This document shows positions 8,891 to 17,732 of a stretch of 64,000 nt of DNA, piece after piece. The notes under the pieces were generated by a model. It saw only the letters and a program-made list of their open reading frames with translations. It was not told the origin of the DNA and did not search any database. Source of the stretch: Mesorhizobium sp. L-2-11 (GTDB lineage: Bacteria; Pseudomonadota; Alphaproteobacteria; Rhizobiales; Rhizobiaceae); contig NZ_AP023257.1 in assembly GCF_016756595.1 (NCBI RefSeq), positions 4,232,001 to 4,296,000 on the forward strand. Reading direction: 5' to 3'. Each line of letters opens with the position of its first letter. Positions within the stretch are counted from its first letter, which is position 1. The translations under genes were made by a program, and so were the position numbers.

Positions 8891-9457
8891 ATGAACAATC
8901 GTCTCAAATCAGTTTCGGCCTTGGCTGTAGCATTGGGCCTCTCCATTGCAACCGCTTCCGCCGAAACCGCGCGCATATTCTGGAAGGACCTGCGCCCGGC
9001 GACCCAGCCCGCTGCCGAAAGTGTCGGATTGCCGATGGTCGCGGCAAAAATGCCCGACCGTGGCGAGACGCTGTCTCTCGATTTGCGGGACAAGGCCATC
9101 CAACTGGCGGGGTACGCGCTGCCGCTCGATCGTGACGGCGATCTCGTCTATCAGTTCCTGCTGGTGCCGTGGACTGGGGCGTGCAGCCACATGCCGACGC
9201 CGCCGCCCAATCAGATCGTCCTCGTCACGCCCGCCCGCCCCTACAGGATGTCGCAAGCCTATCAGCCGGTTTCCGTGACCGGCGCGCTGGAGCCGGGCAT
9301 GGAGAAAAGTCAGCTCTTCATCCTCGACGGTGTCAGCGTGATCCAGTCGGGTTACACCGTGCGCAAGGCGGCGGTGGCGAACGTCGATCTCGTGCCGGAC
9401 ACGATCACGCTACCGGCAAGCTCGCCTTGGGGTTTCCTCAACAAAAAGAAGAACTAA
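8891..9457 (+). CDS. Exported DUF3299-domain protein
   Basis: Periplasmic protein of 188 residues with a signal peptide ending near ATASA. The mature part has the DUF3299 hallmarks: an AGYALPL strand, FLLVPWTGACSHMPTPPPNQIV with an essential-looking Cys and His, and a conserved SGYTV near the end. The function of DUF3299 proteins is unknown. I prefer the ATG at 8891 because GAAGGA lies 8 bases upstream; the ATG at 8882 is in frame and possible. It converges on an Lrp-type regulator 12 bases downstream. Confidence 0.85.
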   Translation: MNNRLKSVSALAVALGLSIATASAETARIFWKDLRPATQPAAESVGLPMVAAKMPDRGETLSLDLRDKAIQLAGYALPLDRDGDLVYQFLLVPWTGACSHMPTPPPNQIVLVTPARPYRMSQAYQPVSVTGALEPGMEKSQLFILDGVSVIQSGYTVRKAAVANVDLVPDTITLPASSPWGFLNKKKN

Positions 9458-9468
9458 GCAAGAACTCC

Positions 9469-9960
9469 TCAGGCAGCGTTGGCGCCCGATTCCTTGTCCA
9501 GGACCATGTAGTCGAGCGGCATTTCGGTCGTGTATTTGATCTGTTCCATGGCGAACGACGACGAGACGTCGCGGATCTCGATCTTGGCGATCAGCCGCTT
9601 GTAGAAGGCGTCGTAAGCAGCGATGTCGGGCACCACCACGCGCAAGAGATAGTCGACGTCGCCGCTCATCCGGTAGAACTCGACCACTTCCGGAAATTCC
9701 TGGATCACCTCCGAAAAGCGCCGCAGCCACTCATGGCTGTGCGAATTGGTGCGGATCGACACGAACACGGTGACGCGCACATTGACCTTTTCATGATCGA
9801 GGATGGCGACGCGCCGCTTGATGACGCCTTCCTCCTCGAGCTTCTGAATGCGCCGCCAGCAGGGCGTGGTCGACAATCCGACTTTCTTGGCGACATCGGC
9901 GACCGCGAGCGTCGCGTCCTCCTGCAAGAGGCGGAGGATTTTTCTGTCAAGGCGGTCCAT
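9469..9960 (-). CDS. Lrp/AsnC family transcriptional regulator
   Basis: DNA-binding regulator responding to amino acids or related ligands. It has 163 residues, the standard length. It begins MDRLDRKILRLLQ, then a helix-turn-helix including LSTTPCWRRIQKLEEEGVI around residues 28-47, then the RAM ligand-binding domain with MSGDVDYLLRV. The start at 9960 matches the family; codons upstream are not conserved. No amino acid metabolism gene is adjacent, so its target is not evident. Confidence 0.92.
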   Translation of the reverse strand: MDRLDRKILRLLQEDATLAVADVAKKVGLSTTPCWRRIQKLEEEGVIKRRVAILDHEKVNVRVTVFVSIRTNSHSHEWLRRFSEVIQEFPEVVEFYRMSGDVDYLLRVVVPDIAAYDAFYKRLIAKIEIRDVSSSFAMEQIKYTTEMPLDYMVLDKESGANAA

Positions 9961-10080
9961 TTGGGTGCTCCCACGGGGATAGATCAGGAATAGATTGGCT
10001 ATAGTCCTTCTTATTTGGGCCATTCACAAGAAAGAATTTCTGTCAGATGGCGCAAAAGCGAGCGATTTCTTGCTTGCGCG

Positions 10081-10698
10081 TCAGCCAAGGCGATAGCGGA
10101 TTTCCGATCTCAGAAACGGCAGCAAATCCATTTCAAACCAAGGATTGCGCCTCAGCCAGCCGGTGTTGCGCCACGACGGATGCGGTAGCGGCAGCACTTT
10201 CGGGGTGCTGGGCGCATCCCAGATAGTGCGCCAATCCATCACCGTCTCCGTCAGCGAGGGCCGGCGCGCGGCGCCCATGTGCCAGGATTGCGCATAGAGG
10301 CCGATCGTCAGCACCAGGTCGATATGCGGCATCAGCGCCATCAGCGGCGCACGCCAGGCCGCTGCACATTCGCGGCGCGGCGGCAGGTCGCCGCCCTTGG
10401 CATCCTGGCCGGGAAAGCAAAAGCCCATCGGCACGATGGCGAATTTAGTCGTGTCGTAGAATTCTTCCGCATTGACGCCCAGCCAGTTCCGCAACCGATC
10501 GCCGGAGGCGTCGGTGAACGGCATGCCCGATATATGCACCTTGGTGCCCGGTGCCTGGCTGGCAATCAGGATCCGGGCGCTCGACGACGGCCTGAGCACC
10601 GGGCGCGGCTCGTGCGGCAGCGGCCGGCCGACCGGGTTTTCGACGCAGATACGGCAGGCGCGCACCCTCGCCGCGAAATTTTCCAGCTCTTCGCTCAT
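10081..10698 (-). CDS. Uracil-DNA glycosylase family protein
   Basis: Predicted DNA base-excision enzyme of the UDG superfamily, 205 residues. The N-terminal motif LIASQAPGTKVHISGMPF corresponds to the catalytic loop (GxxPG type). The C-terminal motif LPLPHPSWRNTGWLRRNPWF corresponds to the DNA-intercalation loop with its His. Only two closely spaced cysteines (RACRICV) are present near the N-terminus, so a four-cysteine Fe-S cluster as in families 4 and 5 is not evident. It ends 120 bp from the Lrp gene; its upstream neighbour is a GST on the same strand. Confidence 0.82.
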   Translation of the reverse strand: MSEELENFAARVRACRICVENPVGRPLPHEPRPVLRPSSSARILIASQAPGTKVHISGMPFTDASGDRLRNWLGVNAEEFYDTTKFAIVPMGFCFPGQDAKGGDLPPRRECAAAWRAPLMALMPHIDLVLTIGLYAQSWHMGAARRPSLTETVMDWRTIWDAPSTPKVLPLPHPSWRNTGWLRRNPWFEMDLLPFLRSEIRYRLG

Positions 10699-10714
10699 GC
10701 CCTGGGGCTCATCC

Positions 10715-11326
10715 TCAGGCGGCGGCGCTCGGCCGGCTGGAGATCGCCTGATGCCAGCGCAGCACGTTGGCGCAGTCTTCCGGCACCTTGATGCGCGCCG
10801 GCTTCATGAAGTCGATGGCAATCAGCCCGGTGATATCGGCGATCGAATAGGCGTCGCCGGCAACGAATTCGCGGTTCGCCAACTCGTCGTCGAGCAGTTT
10901 TAGGAATCCAACCGCTTTCGGTTTGTTGGCCTCGCCCCATTCGGGGATTTGCGGAATCTCCCATTCCTTCATCGCCGGATGGACGTGTCGGAACGCGGCG
11001 CTGACGCAGTTGAGCAAATTGAGCTCCATCCGTCTTTGCCACATCTCGACCAGCGCTTTGCCGAGCGCGCCGCGGCCGAACAACGCCGGTTCCGGGTGCA
11101 GTTCCTCGAAATAGCGGCAAATGGCGACGGATTCGGTGATGACGGTGCCGTCGTCGAGTTCGAGCACCGGCAGACGCTGCAGCGGGTTGCGCGAACTGAC
11201 CGGCTGCTCTTTGTGCTCCAGCGCGCCCATGTCGACGGGCACCAGCGGAACCTCAAGTCCCTTTTCGGCGAGGAAGACGCGAACCCGCCGTGGATTGGGC
11301 GCCCGGCCGCCGTCGAAGAGTTTCAT
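10715..11326 (-). CDS. Glutathione S-transferase family protein
   Basis: Cytosolic GST of 203 residues. The thioredoxin-fold N-terminal domain (MKLFDGGRAPNPRRVRVFLAEKG) includes the glutathione-binding cis-proline and SNAIL-like elements in RLPVLELDDGTVITES. The alpha-helical C-terminal domain has the conserved YSIADITGL, with the N-capping box motif. The start at 11326 is preceded by GGAGG. Its substrate is unknown. It is followed 16 bases later by the UDG-like gene, so the two may be co-transcribed. Confidence 0.9.
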   Translation of the reverse strand: MKLFDGGRAPNPRRVRVFLAEKGLEVPLVPVDMGALEHKEQPVSSRNPLQRLPVLELDDGTVITESVAICRYFEELHPEPALFGRGALGKALVEMWQRRMELNLLNCVSAAFRHVHPAMKEWEIPQIPEWGEANKPKAVGFLKLLDDELANREFVAGDAYSIADITGLIAIDFMKPARIKVPEDCANVLRWHQAISSRPSAAA

Positions 11327-11414
11327 CCCATCCTCCTTTCGCGCCGGCCCGACAACCGGAATCGATTTCCGGAAGCACAACGCTAGAAACAAAAAAACCT
11401 GGCCGCATGGGCTT

Positions 11415-11434
11415 GTGCGTCCGAATGGACGCAC
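11415..11434 (-). terminator. Hairpin downstream of the thermonuclease gene
   Basis: A perfect 8-bp stem (GTGCGTCC, loop GAAT, GGACGCAC) lies 44 bp beyond the thermonuclease stop codon and before the GST gene. It has no strong T-run, so termination efficiency is uncertain. Similar AGAGCG-flanked hairpins occur near 49450, suggesting a recurring rhizobial motif. Confidence 0.5.
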
Positions 11435-11477
11435 GCCGCTCTGATCAGGTCTGTTGCAACAACTATAGGGTTGACCA

Positions 11478-12101
11478 TCACCAGAAGCGAAAAATTTCTC
11501 GCAAGCCATCGCCGATCGAAGCCAGACGACCGTGCTTTCTTTCGACCACTTCGTGATCGTGGCTCTCGCGCCAATCGTGCGGCTCGTCGAAAGTGCCGGC
11601 CCAGATGCCGGCCTTGCCTGTGCGGGCAGCGGCCTGCTCGGTCTCGAAATCGCCATAGGCAACTGCCCAGCCGGCCTCGACCTGGGAGCGGTTGAGATCC
11701 CTGCCGCCGGCGCTGCAATCGCCGAGCAGCCGGCGGTAGCGATCGCGCTGCCAGCCGGTGCAGGAGACGGGTTTGCCTGATATCAGACGTACCAGCGACT
11801 GCCGCGCCAGCTTGCCACAGGGATAGTCGGCGCCGTCCTTGCGGCAGATTTGTGAATATTCGGGCGCATCAATGCCGCGCATGCGGATGCGCTCGGTGCC
11901 GAGCGTGATCGTATCGCCGTCATTGACGACGGCGGCACCCTCGGTCTTGCGCGTCTCGATCCGATCAAGCCGCGCCGCCAGCAGGATCAACAGACCGAGG
12001 ACCAGCACGGCCAGTGCGTAGTCCGCCAGCCGGCGCCAAAGGCTTCGCGGCCGCGGCGGGACGTATCGCTGTCCCGGCCGCCGCGACCACGATCGGCTCA
12101 T
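11478..12101 (-). CDS. Membrane-anchored thermonuclease (SNase-like) protein
   Basis: Nuclease-fold protein of 207 residues. A basic N-terminus is followed by one transmembrane helix (residues about 26-44, YALAVLVLGLLILLAARL), so the catalytic domain is probably periplasmic. The SNase core is seen as VVNDGDTITLGTERIRMRGIDAPE, with the acidic and arginine residues expected at the calcium and phosphate site. A later QVEAGWAVAY segment matches the family. It is divergent from the sensor kinase at 12177 across a 75-bp gap. Confidence 0.88.
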   Translation of the reverse strand: MSRSWSRRPGQRYVPPRPRSLWRRLADYALAVLVLGLLILLAARLDRIETRKTEGAAVVNDGDTITLGTERIRMRGIDAPEYSQICRKDGADYPCGKLARQSLVRLISGKPVSCTGWQRDRYRRLLGDCSAGGRDLNRSQVEAGWAVAYGDFETEQAAARTGKAGIWAGTFDEPHDWRESHDHEVVERKHGRLASIGDGLREIFRFW

Positions 12102-12176
12102 ATGGCAAACCGTTGGTTAATCATTCGACCGTAGCTTAACGATTTGAAATCGCTGCCCGCATAAATTGAAGTCTCC

Positions 12177-13697
12177 ATGCCCTCGCAACGCTCGACCACA
12201 GCGGACAAGTTTATTGTGGACCGCCGGAAACCCCACCGCAACAGCGATGTGGCGCGCGCGGTGCGCAAGACGCGCGACCGTCTTTCGCAGCAGGCCGGAA
12301 ATCCTGATTTCGACCGCGAGCTGTTGAAACTCCACGCCCGTGCGATGATAGGCGGCGCGATCATCGTTCCGCTTCTCGTCCTGGCGACCGCCGCGACCGG
12401 TCTGTTTGCTGGCGTCGGCAAGGCAATTGGCGTCTGGGCGATTTTCATACTCATCTGCTACGCCATCGTCGTGTTCATGGCGAGGCGCATCGACCGGACC
12501 GAAGCTGCCGAACTCAACCCGCTGCAGACGCACCGTGATTTCCTGATAGGCCATTTCCTTTGCGGCCTCGGCTGGGCCTGGTTTGCCTGGCTCGGTTGCG
12601 ACGCCTGCCAGGTCGACCAGTTCCAGTTGATCAAGGCGGTGGTGCTGCTGCTTGCCATGGCAGCGACCGCGATCACGGCGTCATCGTTGCGCGGTGCGTT
12701 GCTGGCGACTTTCGCCGTTCCGGTGGCCGCCTATGCCTATGCCGGCGCCAGACAGTGGATGCCGGTCGAGCTGATCATGGCCGGGTTGCTGATTGTCTCG
12801 CTGCCCTTCTTCGCCTATGTGGCGCGCCGCCTCAACCGTTCGTCCCTGATGCTGCTCTCGTTCCGCTCCGAAAAGGACGCGCTGATTGCCGAATTGGACA
12901 CGGCGAAATCGATGTCGGACGAAGCGCGCCGACGGGCGGAGGACGCCAATTTGGCAAAGTCGCGGTTTTTGGCCTCGATGAGCCATGAGTTGCGGACGCC
13001 GCTCAACGCCATTCTCGGTTTCTCCGAGGTGATGGCCAACGAGGTGCTCGGACCGATGAGCAATCCGACCTATCGCGACTATGCTCGCGACGTCCATGAC
13101 TCTGGCCAGCACCTGCTCGACCTGATCAACGAAATCCTCGACCTGTCGCGTATCGAAGCGGGCCGCTACCAGCTCAACGAAGAGCCGATGATGCTGCTTT
13201 CCGTGGTTGAGGATTGCTGTCACATGATGGAGCTGAAGGCGCGCAACAAGGACATCCGTATCGTCCAGGATTTCGAAAACGCCTTGCCGCGCCTGTTCGC
13301 CGACGAACGCGCGGTGCGACAGATCGCGCTCAATCTTTTGTCGAACGCCATCAAGTTCACCGGAACTGGCGGCGAGATCCGCGTGCGCGTCGGCTGGACA
13401 GCGGGCGGCGGCCAATACCTCTCCGTCAAAGACAATGGGCCCGGCATTCCGGAAGACGAGATTCCGGTCGTGCTGTCCGCCTTCGGCCAGGGTTCCATCG
13501 CCATCAAGAGCGCCGAGCAAGGCACCGGGCTTGGCCTACCGATCGTCCAAAGCCTGCTCGCCATGCATGGCGGCGAGTTCGAACTCCATTCCAAGCTGCG
13601 CGAAGGCACCGAGGCGATCGCCATCTTTCCGTTGAGCCGGGTGATGGAGGAATTGCCGGCGCTGCCGACAAAAGCCGTTGCTGCGCGCCGGCGATAG
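12177..13697 (+). CDS. Membrane sensor histidine kinase (PdhS/PleC-like)
   Basis: Two-component kinase of 506 residues. The N-terminal half has several hydrophobic helices between about residues 57 and 230 and no obvious large periplasmic loop. After a short coiled coil comes the H-box FLASMSHELRTPLNAILGF with phospho-acceptor His270, then the N-box NLLSNAIKF, G1 DNGPGIP and G2 GTGLGLP. The extended GFSEVMANEVLGPM after the H-box is typical of alphaproteobacterial DivJ/PleC/PdhS kinases acting on DivK/PleD. No response regulator is adjacent. The link to cell-cycle control is inferred from similarity only. Confidence 0.9.
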   Translation: MPSQRSTTADKFIVDRRKPHRNSDVARAVRKTRDRLSQQAGNPDFDRELLKLHARAMIGGAIIVPLLVLATAATGLFAGVGKAIGVWAIFILICYAIVVFMARRIDRTEAAELNPLQTHRDFLIGHFLCGLGWAWFAWLGCDACQVDQFQLIKAVVLLLAMAATAITASSLRGALLATFAVPVAAYAYAGARQWMPVELIMAGLLIVSLPFFAYVARRLNRSSLMLLSFRSEKDALIAELDTAKSMSDEARRRAEDANLAKSRFLASMSHELRTPLNAILGFSEVMANEVLGPMSNPTYRDYARDVHDSGQHLLDLINEILDLSRIEAGRYQLNEEPMMLLSVVEDCCHMMELKARNKDIRIVQDFENALPRLFADERAVRQIALNLLSNAIKFTGTGGEIRVRVGWTAGGGQYLSVKDNGPGIPEDEIPVVLSAFGQGSIAIKSAEQGTGLGLPIVQSLLAMHGGEFELHSKLREGTEAIAIFPLSRVMEELPALPTKAVAARRR

Positions 13698-13729
13698 ACG
13701 CTTAATGCATGTCGCGCAAAAGCAACAAC

Positions 13730-13773
13730 TTAAAGCGCGTCGCATGAGGCGGGTCGAACGCGACGCGCTTTAA
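13730..13773. terminator. Bidirectional terminator between sensor kinase and cobT
   Basis: A perfect 14-bp inverted repeat (TTAAAGCGCGTCGC / GCGACGCGCTTTAA) has a 16-base loop. It lies between two convergent genes, and its right arm overlaps the cobT stop codon. Confidence 0.7.
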
Positions 13774-14765
13774 TGGAGCGCCGCTGCCATGCCCGAGGCG
13801 GCGAGCGCAGCGGCTTTGACCAGGCCGGCCGCAAGGGCCGCCCCTGCCCCCTCGCCGTGGCTGACGCCGAGATCAAGCAGCGGCCGCAAGCCGAGCCGCT
13901 CGGCGGCCCGGGCATGCGCAGGCTCCGGCGACAGGCTGGCAAGCAGGCAATGGTCGAGCGCAGTGGCGTCGGCGGCATGCAGCGCCGCCGCAGCGGCTGT
14001 CGCCACCAATCCATCGAGCAGGACGGGGATCTTCTGCGTCCGGGCGGCGAGGATGGCGCCGGCAATCGCTGCGAACTCCCGCCCGCCGACCCGGCGCAAC
14101 GCTTCCAGAGGGTCCCTGAGAGCTGTGCCGTGGAAGGCTAGCGCGGCATCGACCACTTCCGCCTTGCGCGCCCGCATCGATGCATCGGCGCCCGATCCGG
14201 ATCCGACCCAATCTGCGCCACTGCCGCCGAACAGTGCGGCAAGCAAGGCCGCTGCAACGGTGGAATTGCCGACGCCGAGGTCGCCAAGGCAAAGCAGATC
14301 GGCGCCGCCGGCGATCGCCTCCATCCCGAAGGCCATGGTGGCGGCACAGCCGCGCTCGTCGAGTGCCGCGTCCTCGGTGATGTCGGCGGTTGGAACGTGC
14401 AGCGCAAGATCGAACACTTTCAGCCCGAGATTATTGGCGATGCAGATCTGGTTGATCGCCGCACCCCCGGCGGCGCAAAGCTCGACGGCGTTCGCCGTGG
14501 CAGCGACAGGCCGTGGCGAAATGCCGTGGCGAGCGACGCCGTGATTGCCGGCGAAGATCGCCACCAGAGGCCGGTTCACTGCCGGCGGCGCGCGGCCGCT
14601 CCAGGCGGCCAGCCAGGCGGCGATGTCCTCGATGCGGCCGAGCGAACCGCGGGGTTTGTCGGCCTTGGCAAACAGCGCACGGACGCGGGCTTCGGCTGCC
14701 GTGTCGGCTCGCGGCAGGGTCGCCAGAAGATTGCGAAAATCGTCGAAGGGTAGCGTGCTGGTCAT
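13770..14765 (-). CDS. cobT: Nicotinate-nucleotide-dimethylbenzimidazole phosphoribosyltransferase CobT
   Basis: Enzyme of the cobalamin nucleotide loop: it transfers phosphoribose from nicotinate mononucleotide to 5,6-dimethylbenzimidazole. It has 331 residues, close to the usual 335-350. Family motifs are KPRGSLGRIE near the N-terminus, IFAGNHGV, LGDLGVGNST, and the catalytic-end segment DLGVSHGEGAGA with a conserved Glu. The start at 14765 fits the family; an upstream ATG at 14882 would add an unrelated extension. No other cobalamin gene is visible nearby. Confidence 0.94.
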   Translation of the reverse strand: MTSTLPFDDFRNLLATLPRADTAAEARVRALFAKADKPRGSLGRIEDIAAWLAAWSGRAPPAVNRPLVAIFAGNHGVARHGISPRPVAATANAVELCAAGGAAINQICIANNLGLKVFDLALHVPTADITEDAALDERGCAATMAFGMEAIAGGADLLCLGDLGVGNSTVAAALLAALFGGSGADWVGSGSGADASMRARKAEVVDAALAFHGTALRDPLEALRRVGGREFAAIAGAILAARTQKIPVLLDGLVATAAAAALHAADATALDHCLLASLSPEPAHARAAERLGLRPLLDLGVSHGEGAGAALAAGLVKAAALAASGMAAALH

Positions 14766-14947
14766 GTCGTCGATGATGGTTCCCGGAGTTGGTGAGCGGC
14801 ATAGCCGCCTTTGCTCGGCCGGCACAACTGCCTGCATTGACGCGAAAGCGGCGGCCGGCGGCGGATTCCGAAGGGCTTGCATTGGCTTTGCCGTTACACC
14901 ATGTGGAAGCGAGACAAGGGATCCTGACGGAACCCTGAGAGAACATT

Positions 14948-15181
14948 ATGACGGCCATCGAATCCCCATGCGTCCTGGTCTGTTCGATCGATATGAAAAC
15001 CGGCTTCTGCTTCGGTTGCGGCCGTACGCGCGAGGAAATCGGCGCCTGGATCGAGATGACCCCCGAAACCCGCCGCAGCGTCATGGCCGAGCTGCCGGCC
15101 CGGCTGGAAACGGTTGAGCGCAGGCCGCGCCGCGAAACCCGCCGTACCCGCCTCGCGCGCGAACGCGACGCCCTCTCGTGA
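14948..15181 (+). CDS. DUF1289-domain small protein
   Basis: A 77-residue protein with the DUF1289 signature: SPCVLVCSIDMKTGFCFGCGRT, i.e. four cysteines likely to bind a metal or Fe-S cluster, followed by the helix EIGAWIEMTPETRR. It has an arginine-rich tail. The family is widespread in proteobacteria and functionally uncharacterised. It is followed 7 bases later by the aspartic protease gene, a pairing that suggests one transcript. Confidence 0.9.
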   Translation: MTAIESPCVLVCSIDMKTGFCFGCGRTREEIGAWIEMTPETRRSVMAELPARLETVERRPRRETRRTRLARERDALS

Positions 15182-15188
15182 GCCAGAT

Positions 15189-15893
15189 ATGAACCGGTTT
15201 TTCTGGGTTTTGATGATCCTGATCGGGCTAGGCGTGGTCCTGCTCGTGCTCAACGATTCCGCCGGCAGCACATTCGGCGTCGAGAATTACGATTTCAGCC
15301 GGCTGGTCTGGCTTGGCGCCCTGATCGCGCTCATCGCCGCCGGCCTTCTCAGATCAGGCAGACCCTTTGGCACGATGGCCCGCAGCCTGGGCGCCTGGGC
15401 CGCCATCGTGCTCGCATTGATCGCCGGCTACCAGTACCGCTATGAATTGCAGGATTTCGCCAGCCGGGTAACGGCCGGCCTTGTTCCCGGCAGTCCACTG
15501 GCGTTGGGGCTTGAGGACGGCCATGCCACGGTGACCCTGGACAAGGCCGGCAATGGCCATTTCGAAGCGCGCGTCATGGTCAACGGCACGCCGGTCCGGG
15601 CTGTGGTCGATACCGGCGCAACCAGCACCGTGCTGACCGCGCAGGACGCGCAAGCGGCCGGCTTCAATCCAGCCGCTCTCGAATTCACCATCCCGGTTTC
15701 CACCGCCAACGGCATGGCGCGCGCCGCCGCCGTGAGAACCGACGAATTGGCGATCGGCGGGATCGTGCGCAAGGACATGCCGGTCATGATCGCCGCGCCC
15801 GGCATGCTCGGCCAGAGCCTGCTCGGCATGAATTTCATCGGCTCACTGTCCGGTTTTGACGTGCGCGGCGACCGCATGATCTTGCGTGATTGA
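15189..15893 (+). CDS. Membrane-anchored retropepsin-like aspartic protease (TIGR02281 clan AA family)
   Basis: A 234-residue protein with two N-terminal hydrophobic helices and a third near residues 60-75, then a single retropepsin-type domain. The catalytic triad is in AVVDTGATSTVL (Asp-Thr-Gly), and the conserved end GQSLLGMNFIGSL is present. Clan AA enzymes act as dimers, and the domain is predicted to lie on the periplasmic side. The ATG at 15189 is clear. The substrate is unknown. Confidence 0.88.
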   Translation: MNRFFWVLMILIGLGVVLLVLNDSAGSTFGVENYDFSRLVWLGALIALIAAGLLRSGRPFGTMARSLGAWAAIVLALIAGYQYRYELQDFASRVTAGLVPGSPLALGLEDGHATVTLDKAGNGHFEARVMVNGTPVRAVVDTGATSTVLTAQDAQAAGFNPAALEFTIPVSTANGMARAAAVRTDELAIGGIVRKDMPVMIAAPGMLGQSLLGMNFIGSLSGFDVRGDRMILRD

Positions 15894-15914
15894 ACAGTCA
15901 GGCTGCTGCGCCGC

Positions 15915-16137
15915 TCAGTGAGCGTTGAGCATGTCGACCGCTTGATCAAACCGGCCGTTCCCGCTCCGCCCAGCGCGGGAAGCCCACGCGCTCCACCAGA
16001 ATCTCCTTTGGCGTCGGCTCCCGGCTGAACAACGCCATCGCCTCGTCGACAAACGCATCGAGCGGCATATACTCGTCGCGCGTCGACTGGCCAGGTGTGA
16101 GTTCAGTGCGAACCGCTGGCGGCGCAAGCTGGACAAC
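15915..16137 (-). pseudogene. Remnant of DltE-type short-chain oxidoreductase (C-terminal end, frameshifted)
   Basis: Reading from about 16137 downwards gives VQLAPPAVRTELTPGQS, then DEYMPLDAFVDEAMALF and PKEILVERVGFPRWAE. The frame then shifts by one base to give NGRFDQAVDMLNAH and a stop at 15915. This is the C-terminal third of a DltE-like SDR. Upstream of 16137 the frame meets a stop and no SDR N-terminus follows. It is therefore a decayed fragment. Confidence 0.75.
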
Positions 16138-16229
16138 TCATCTGCTTACGACAGCCGACCAGAGCAGGACTAGGCTCCGAAGCGATACTCTTTTATCATG
16201 GAAACAGTTGCCCAGCGCCGGAAACTACC

Positions 16230-17003
16230 ATGGAGCGCAGGCTTGCGGCGATACTTGCCGCTGACATCGTTGGCTACAGCCGCCTTATGGAAGCCGATGA
16301 GGCGGATACCCTCGCGCGCCTGAAGAGCACCCGCGAGAACCTGATCGATCCGAAGATCGCCGCTCATAAGGGGCGCATCGTGAAGCTCATGGGCGACGGC
16401 GCGCTGATAGAATTCTCCAGCGTGGTCGACGCGGTCGGTTGCGCCGTCGAAATCCAGCGGACGATGGCGGAGTGCAACGCCGAACTGCCGAAGGAAAAAC
16501 AACTCGAATTCCGCATTGGCGTAAACCTTGGCGATGTGATTGTTGAAGGGCAGGATATCTATGGCGACGGTGTGAATGTCGCAGCGAGACTGGAAGGATT
16601 GGCCGAACCCGGGGGCGTCCTTATTTCAGGAACGGCATTCGATCAGGTCGAGAGAAAGCTGGATTTTGAGTTCGAATTCTTGGGTGAACAAAAGCTCAAG
16701 AACATCGAAAAACCTATTCGTCTGTATCGGGTAGGCCCGCGGGCACGCGCCGCATCCGGAACAGCTCCAGCAAAACGCAAGCGCTATATCGAATGGCGCC
16801 GGCCGGCGGTCGCGGCGACGGCGCTGATCCTGATCGCCGGAGGTGTAGCACTTTGGAAGGTCGTCGGGGACGGTTCAGGACCGCCGGTCGAGGTGGCTTC
16901 GAAGGCACGAATGGTGCTCCCGCTGCCTGACAAGCCATCCATCGCTGTGTTGCCGTTCACCAATATGGGGTCGGTTCCGGCTGAGTGTGAAATGACACCC
17001 TAA
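16230..17003 (+). pseudogene. Adenylate/guanylate cyclase gene truncated by the Tn3-family transposon
   Basis: Class III nucleotide cyclase. It starts MERRLAAILAADIVGYSRLM with the metal-binding Asp, continues with KLMGDGALIEF and the IGVNLGDVIVEG segment, and ends the cyclase domain near residue 172. One transmembrane helix (about 189-205) and the first residues of the usual TolB-like domain follow (PSIAVLPFTNM). At 16967 the frame runs into the transposon terminal repeat and stops at 17003. Intact relatives carry a long TolB/TPR region after this point, so this is a truncated gene. The cyclase domain itself is complete and could still fold. Confidence 0.88.
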
Positions 17004-17026
17004 GCGGCAAGGACACGCTTGCCATA
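16967..17026 (+). repeat. Left terminal inverted repeat of the Tn3-family transposon
   Basis: It starts GGGGTCGGTTCCGGCTGAGT. It matches the reverse complement of 23185-23244 with three mismatches in 60 bp, one of them in the first 40. The inner part overlaps the 3' end of tnpR. Confidence 0.92.
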
Positions 17027-17611
17027 GTCGCGAAGGTGGCCGGTAGGATCGACGTATCGATACAATGTCACCGGTTTGATCCCGAGTTCCTGGCAAAGTT
17101 CGGAGACGGCGGTGTCGCGATTTGCCATCGCGGCTTGCGCTAGCCGAACTTGGGCCTTGGTAAGGGCGAATTTTCTCCCGCCCTTTCGGCCTCTGGCGCG
17201 TGCGGCCTGCAGGCCGGCGATCGTTCGTTCGCGAATAAGTTCGCTTTCAAACTCGGCCAGGGCGGCGAAGATGCCGAAAGAAAGCCGCCCGGCTGGCGTT
17301 GTCGTGTCGATTTGCGCCCCTTGACCGGTCAAGACCTTCAGGCCGACACCGCGATCGGTGAGCTCGGTTACGGTTTTGACCAGATGATGCAGGCTGCGGC
17401 CCAGCCGATCGAGCTTCCAGATGACAAGCACGTCACCACTACGGAGTGCTTTGAGACAGGCCTCCAAACCGGGACGGTCATCTCTCGTGCCTGATGCACG
17501 GTCAGAATAGATGTGCTGTTCTGTAATGCCGGCACTGAGGAGCGCATCGCGCTGGAGGTCGAGCGACTGGCTTCCATCGGCTTTGGAGACGCGGGCGTAT
17601 CCGATCAGCAT
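17000..17611 (-). CDS. tnpR: Transposon resolvase, serine recombinase
   Basis: Site-specific recombinase that resolves Tn3 cointegrates at res. It has 203 residues. The catalytic domain begins LIGYARVSKADGSQSLDLQ with the nucleophilic Ser of YARVS, then VIWKLDRLGRSLHHL and FESELIRERT. A C-terminal helix-turn-helix follows (LCQELGIKPVTLYRYV). It is transcribed away from tnpA, with 121 bp between them. Its stop codon lies inside the left terminal repeat. Confidence 0.94.
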   Translation of the reverse strand: MLIGYARVSKADGSQSLDLQRDALLSAGITEQHIYSDRASGTRDDRPGLEACLKALRSGDVLVIWKLDRLGRSLHHLVKTVTELTDRGVGLKVLTGQGAQIDTTTPAGRLSFGIFAALAEFESELIRERTIAGLQAARARGRKGGRKFALTKAQVRLAQAAMANRDTAVSELCQELGIKPVTLYRYVDPTGHLRDYGKRVLAA

Positions 17612-17732
17612 GTTTCACAAACGAGTGTTTGAGGCATTGACGCGCAACCAGGTGCGATAACCATTGTGAATATACCTTATTCCATTTCACAAACAAGAAT
17701 TCTCAATCCTTTCCTCGGGATAAAAAAGAAAC
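17612..17732. promoter_or_regulatory. Putative res site and divergent tnpR/tnpA promoters
   Basis: A 121-bp AT-rich gap between tnpR and tnpA contains two direct copies of TTTCACAAAC (17613-17622 and 17685-17694) and a related ATTGTGAAT in between. Position and repeats fit resolvase-binding subsites; the exact boundaries are inferred. Confidence 0.6.

Noticed and set aside
8641..9135. 164-codon plus-strand frame upstream of and overlapping the DUF3299 gene
   Set aside because: It overlaps the signal peptide region in another frame and shows no domain; the DUF3299 gene is well supported.
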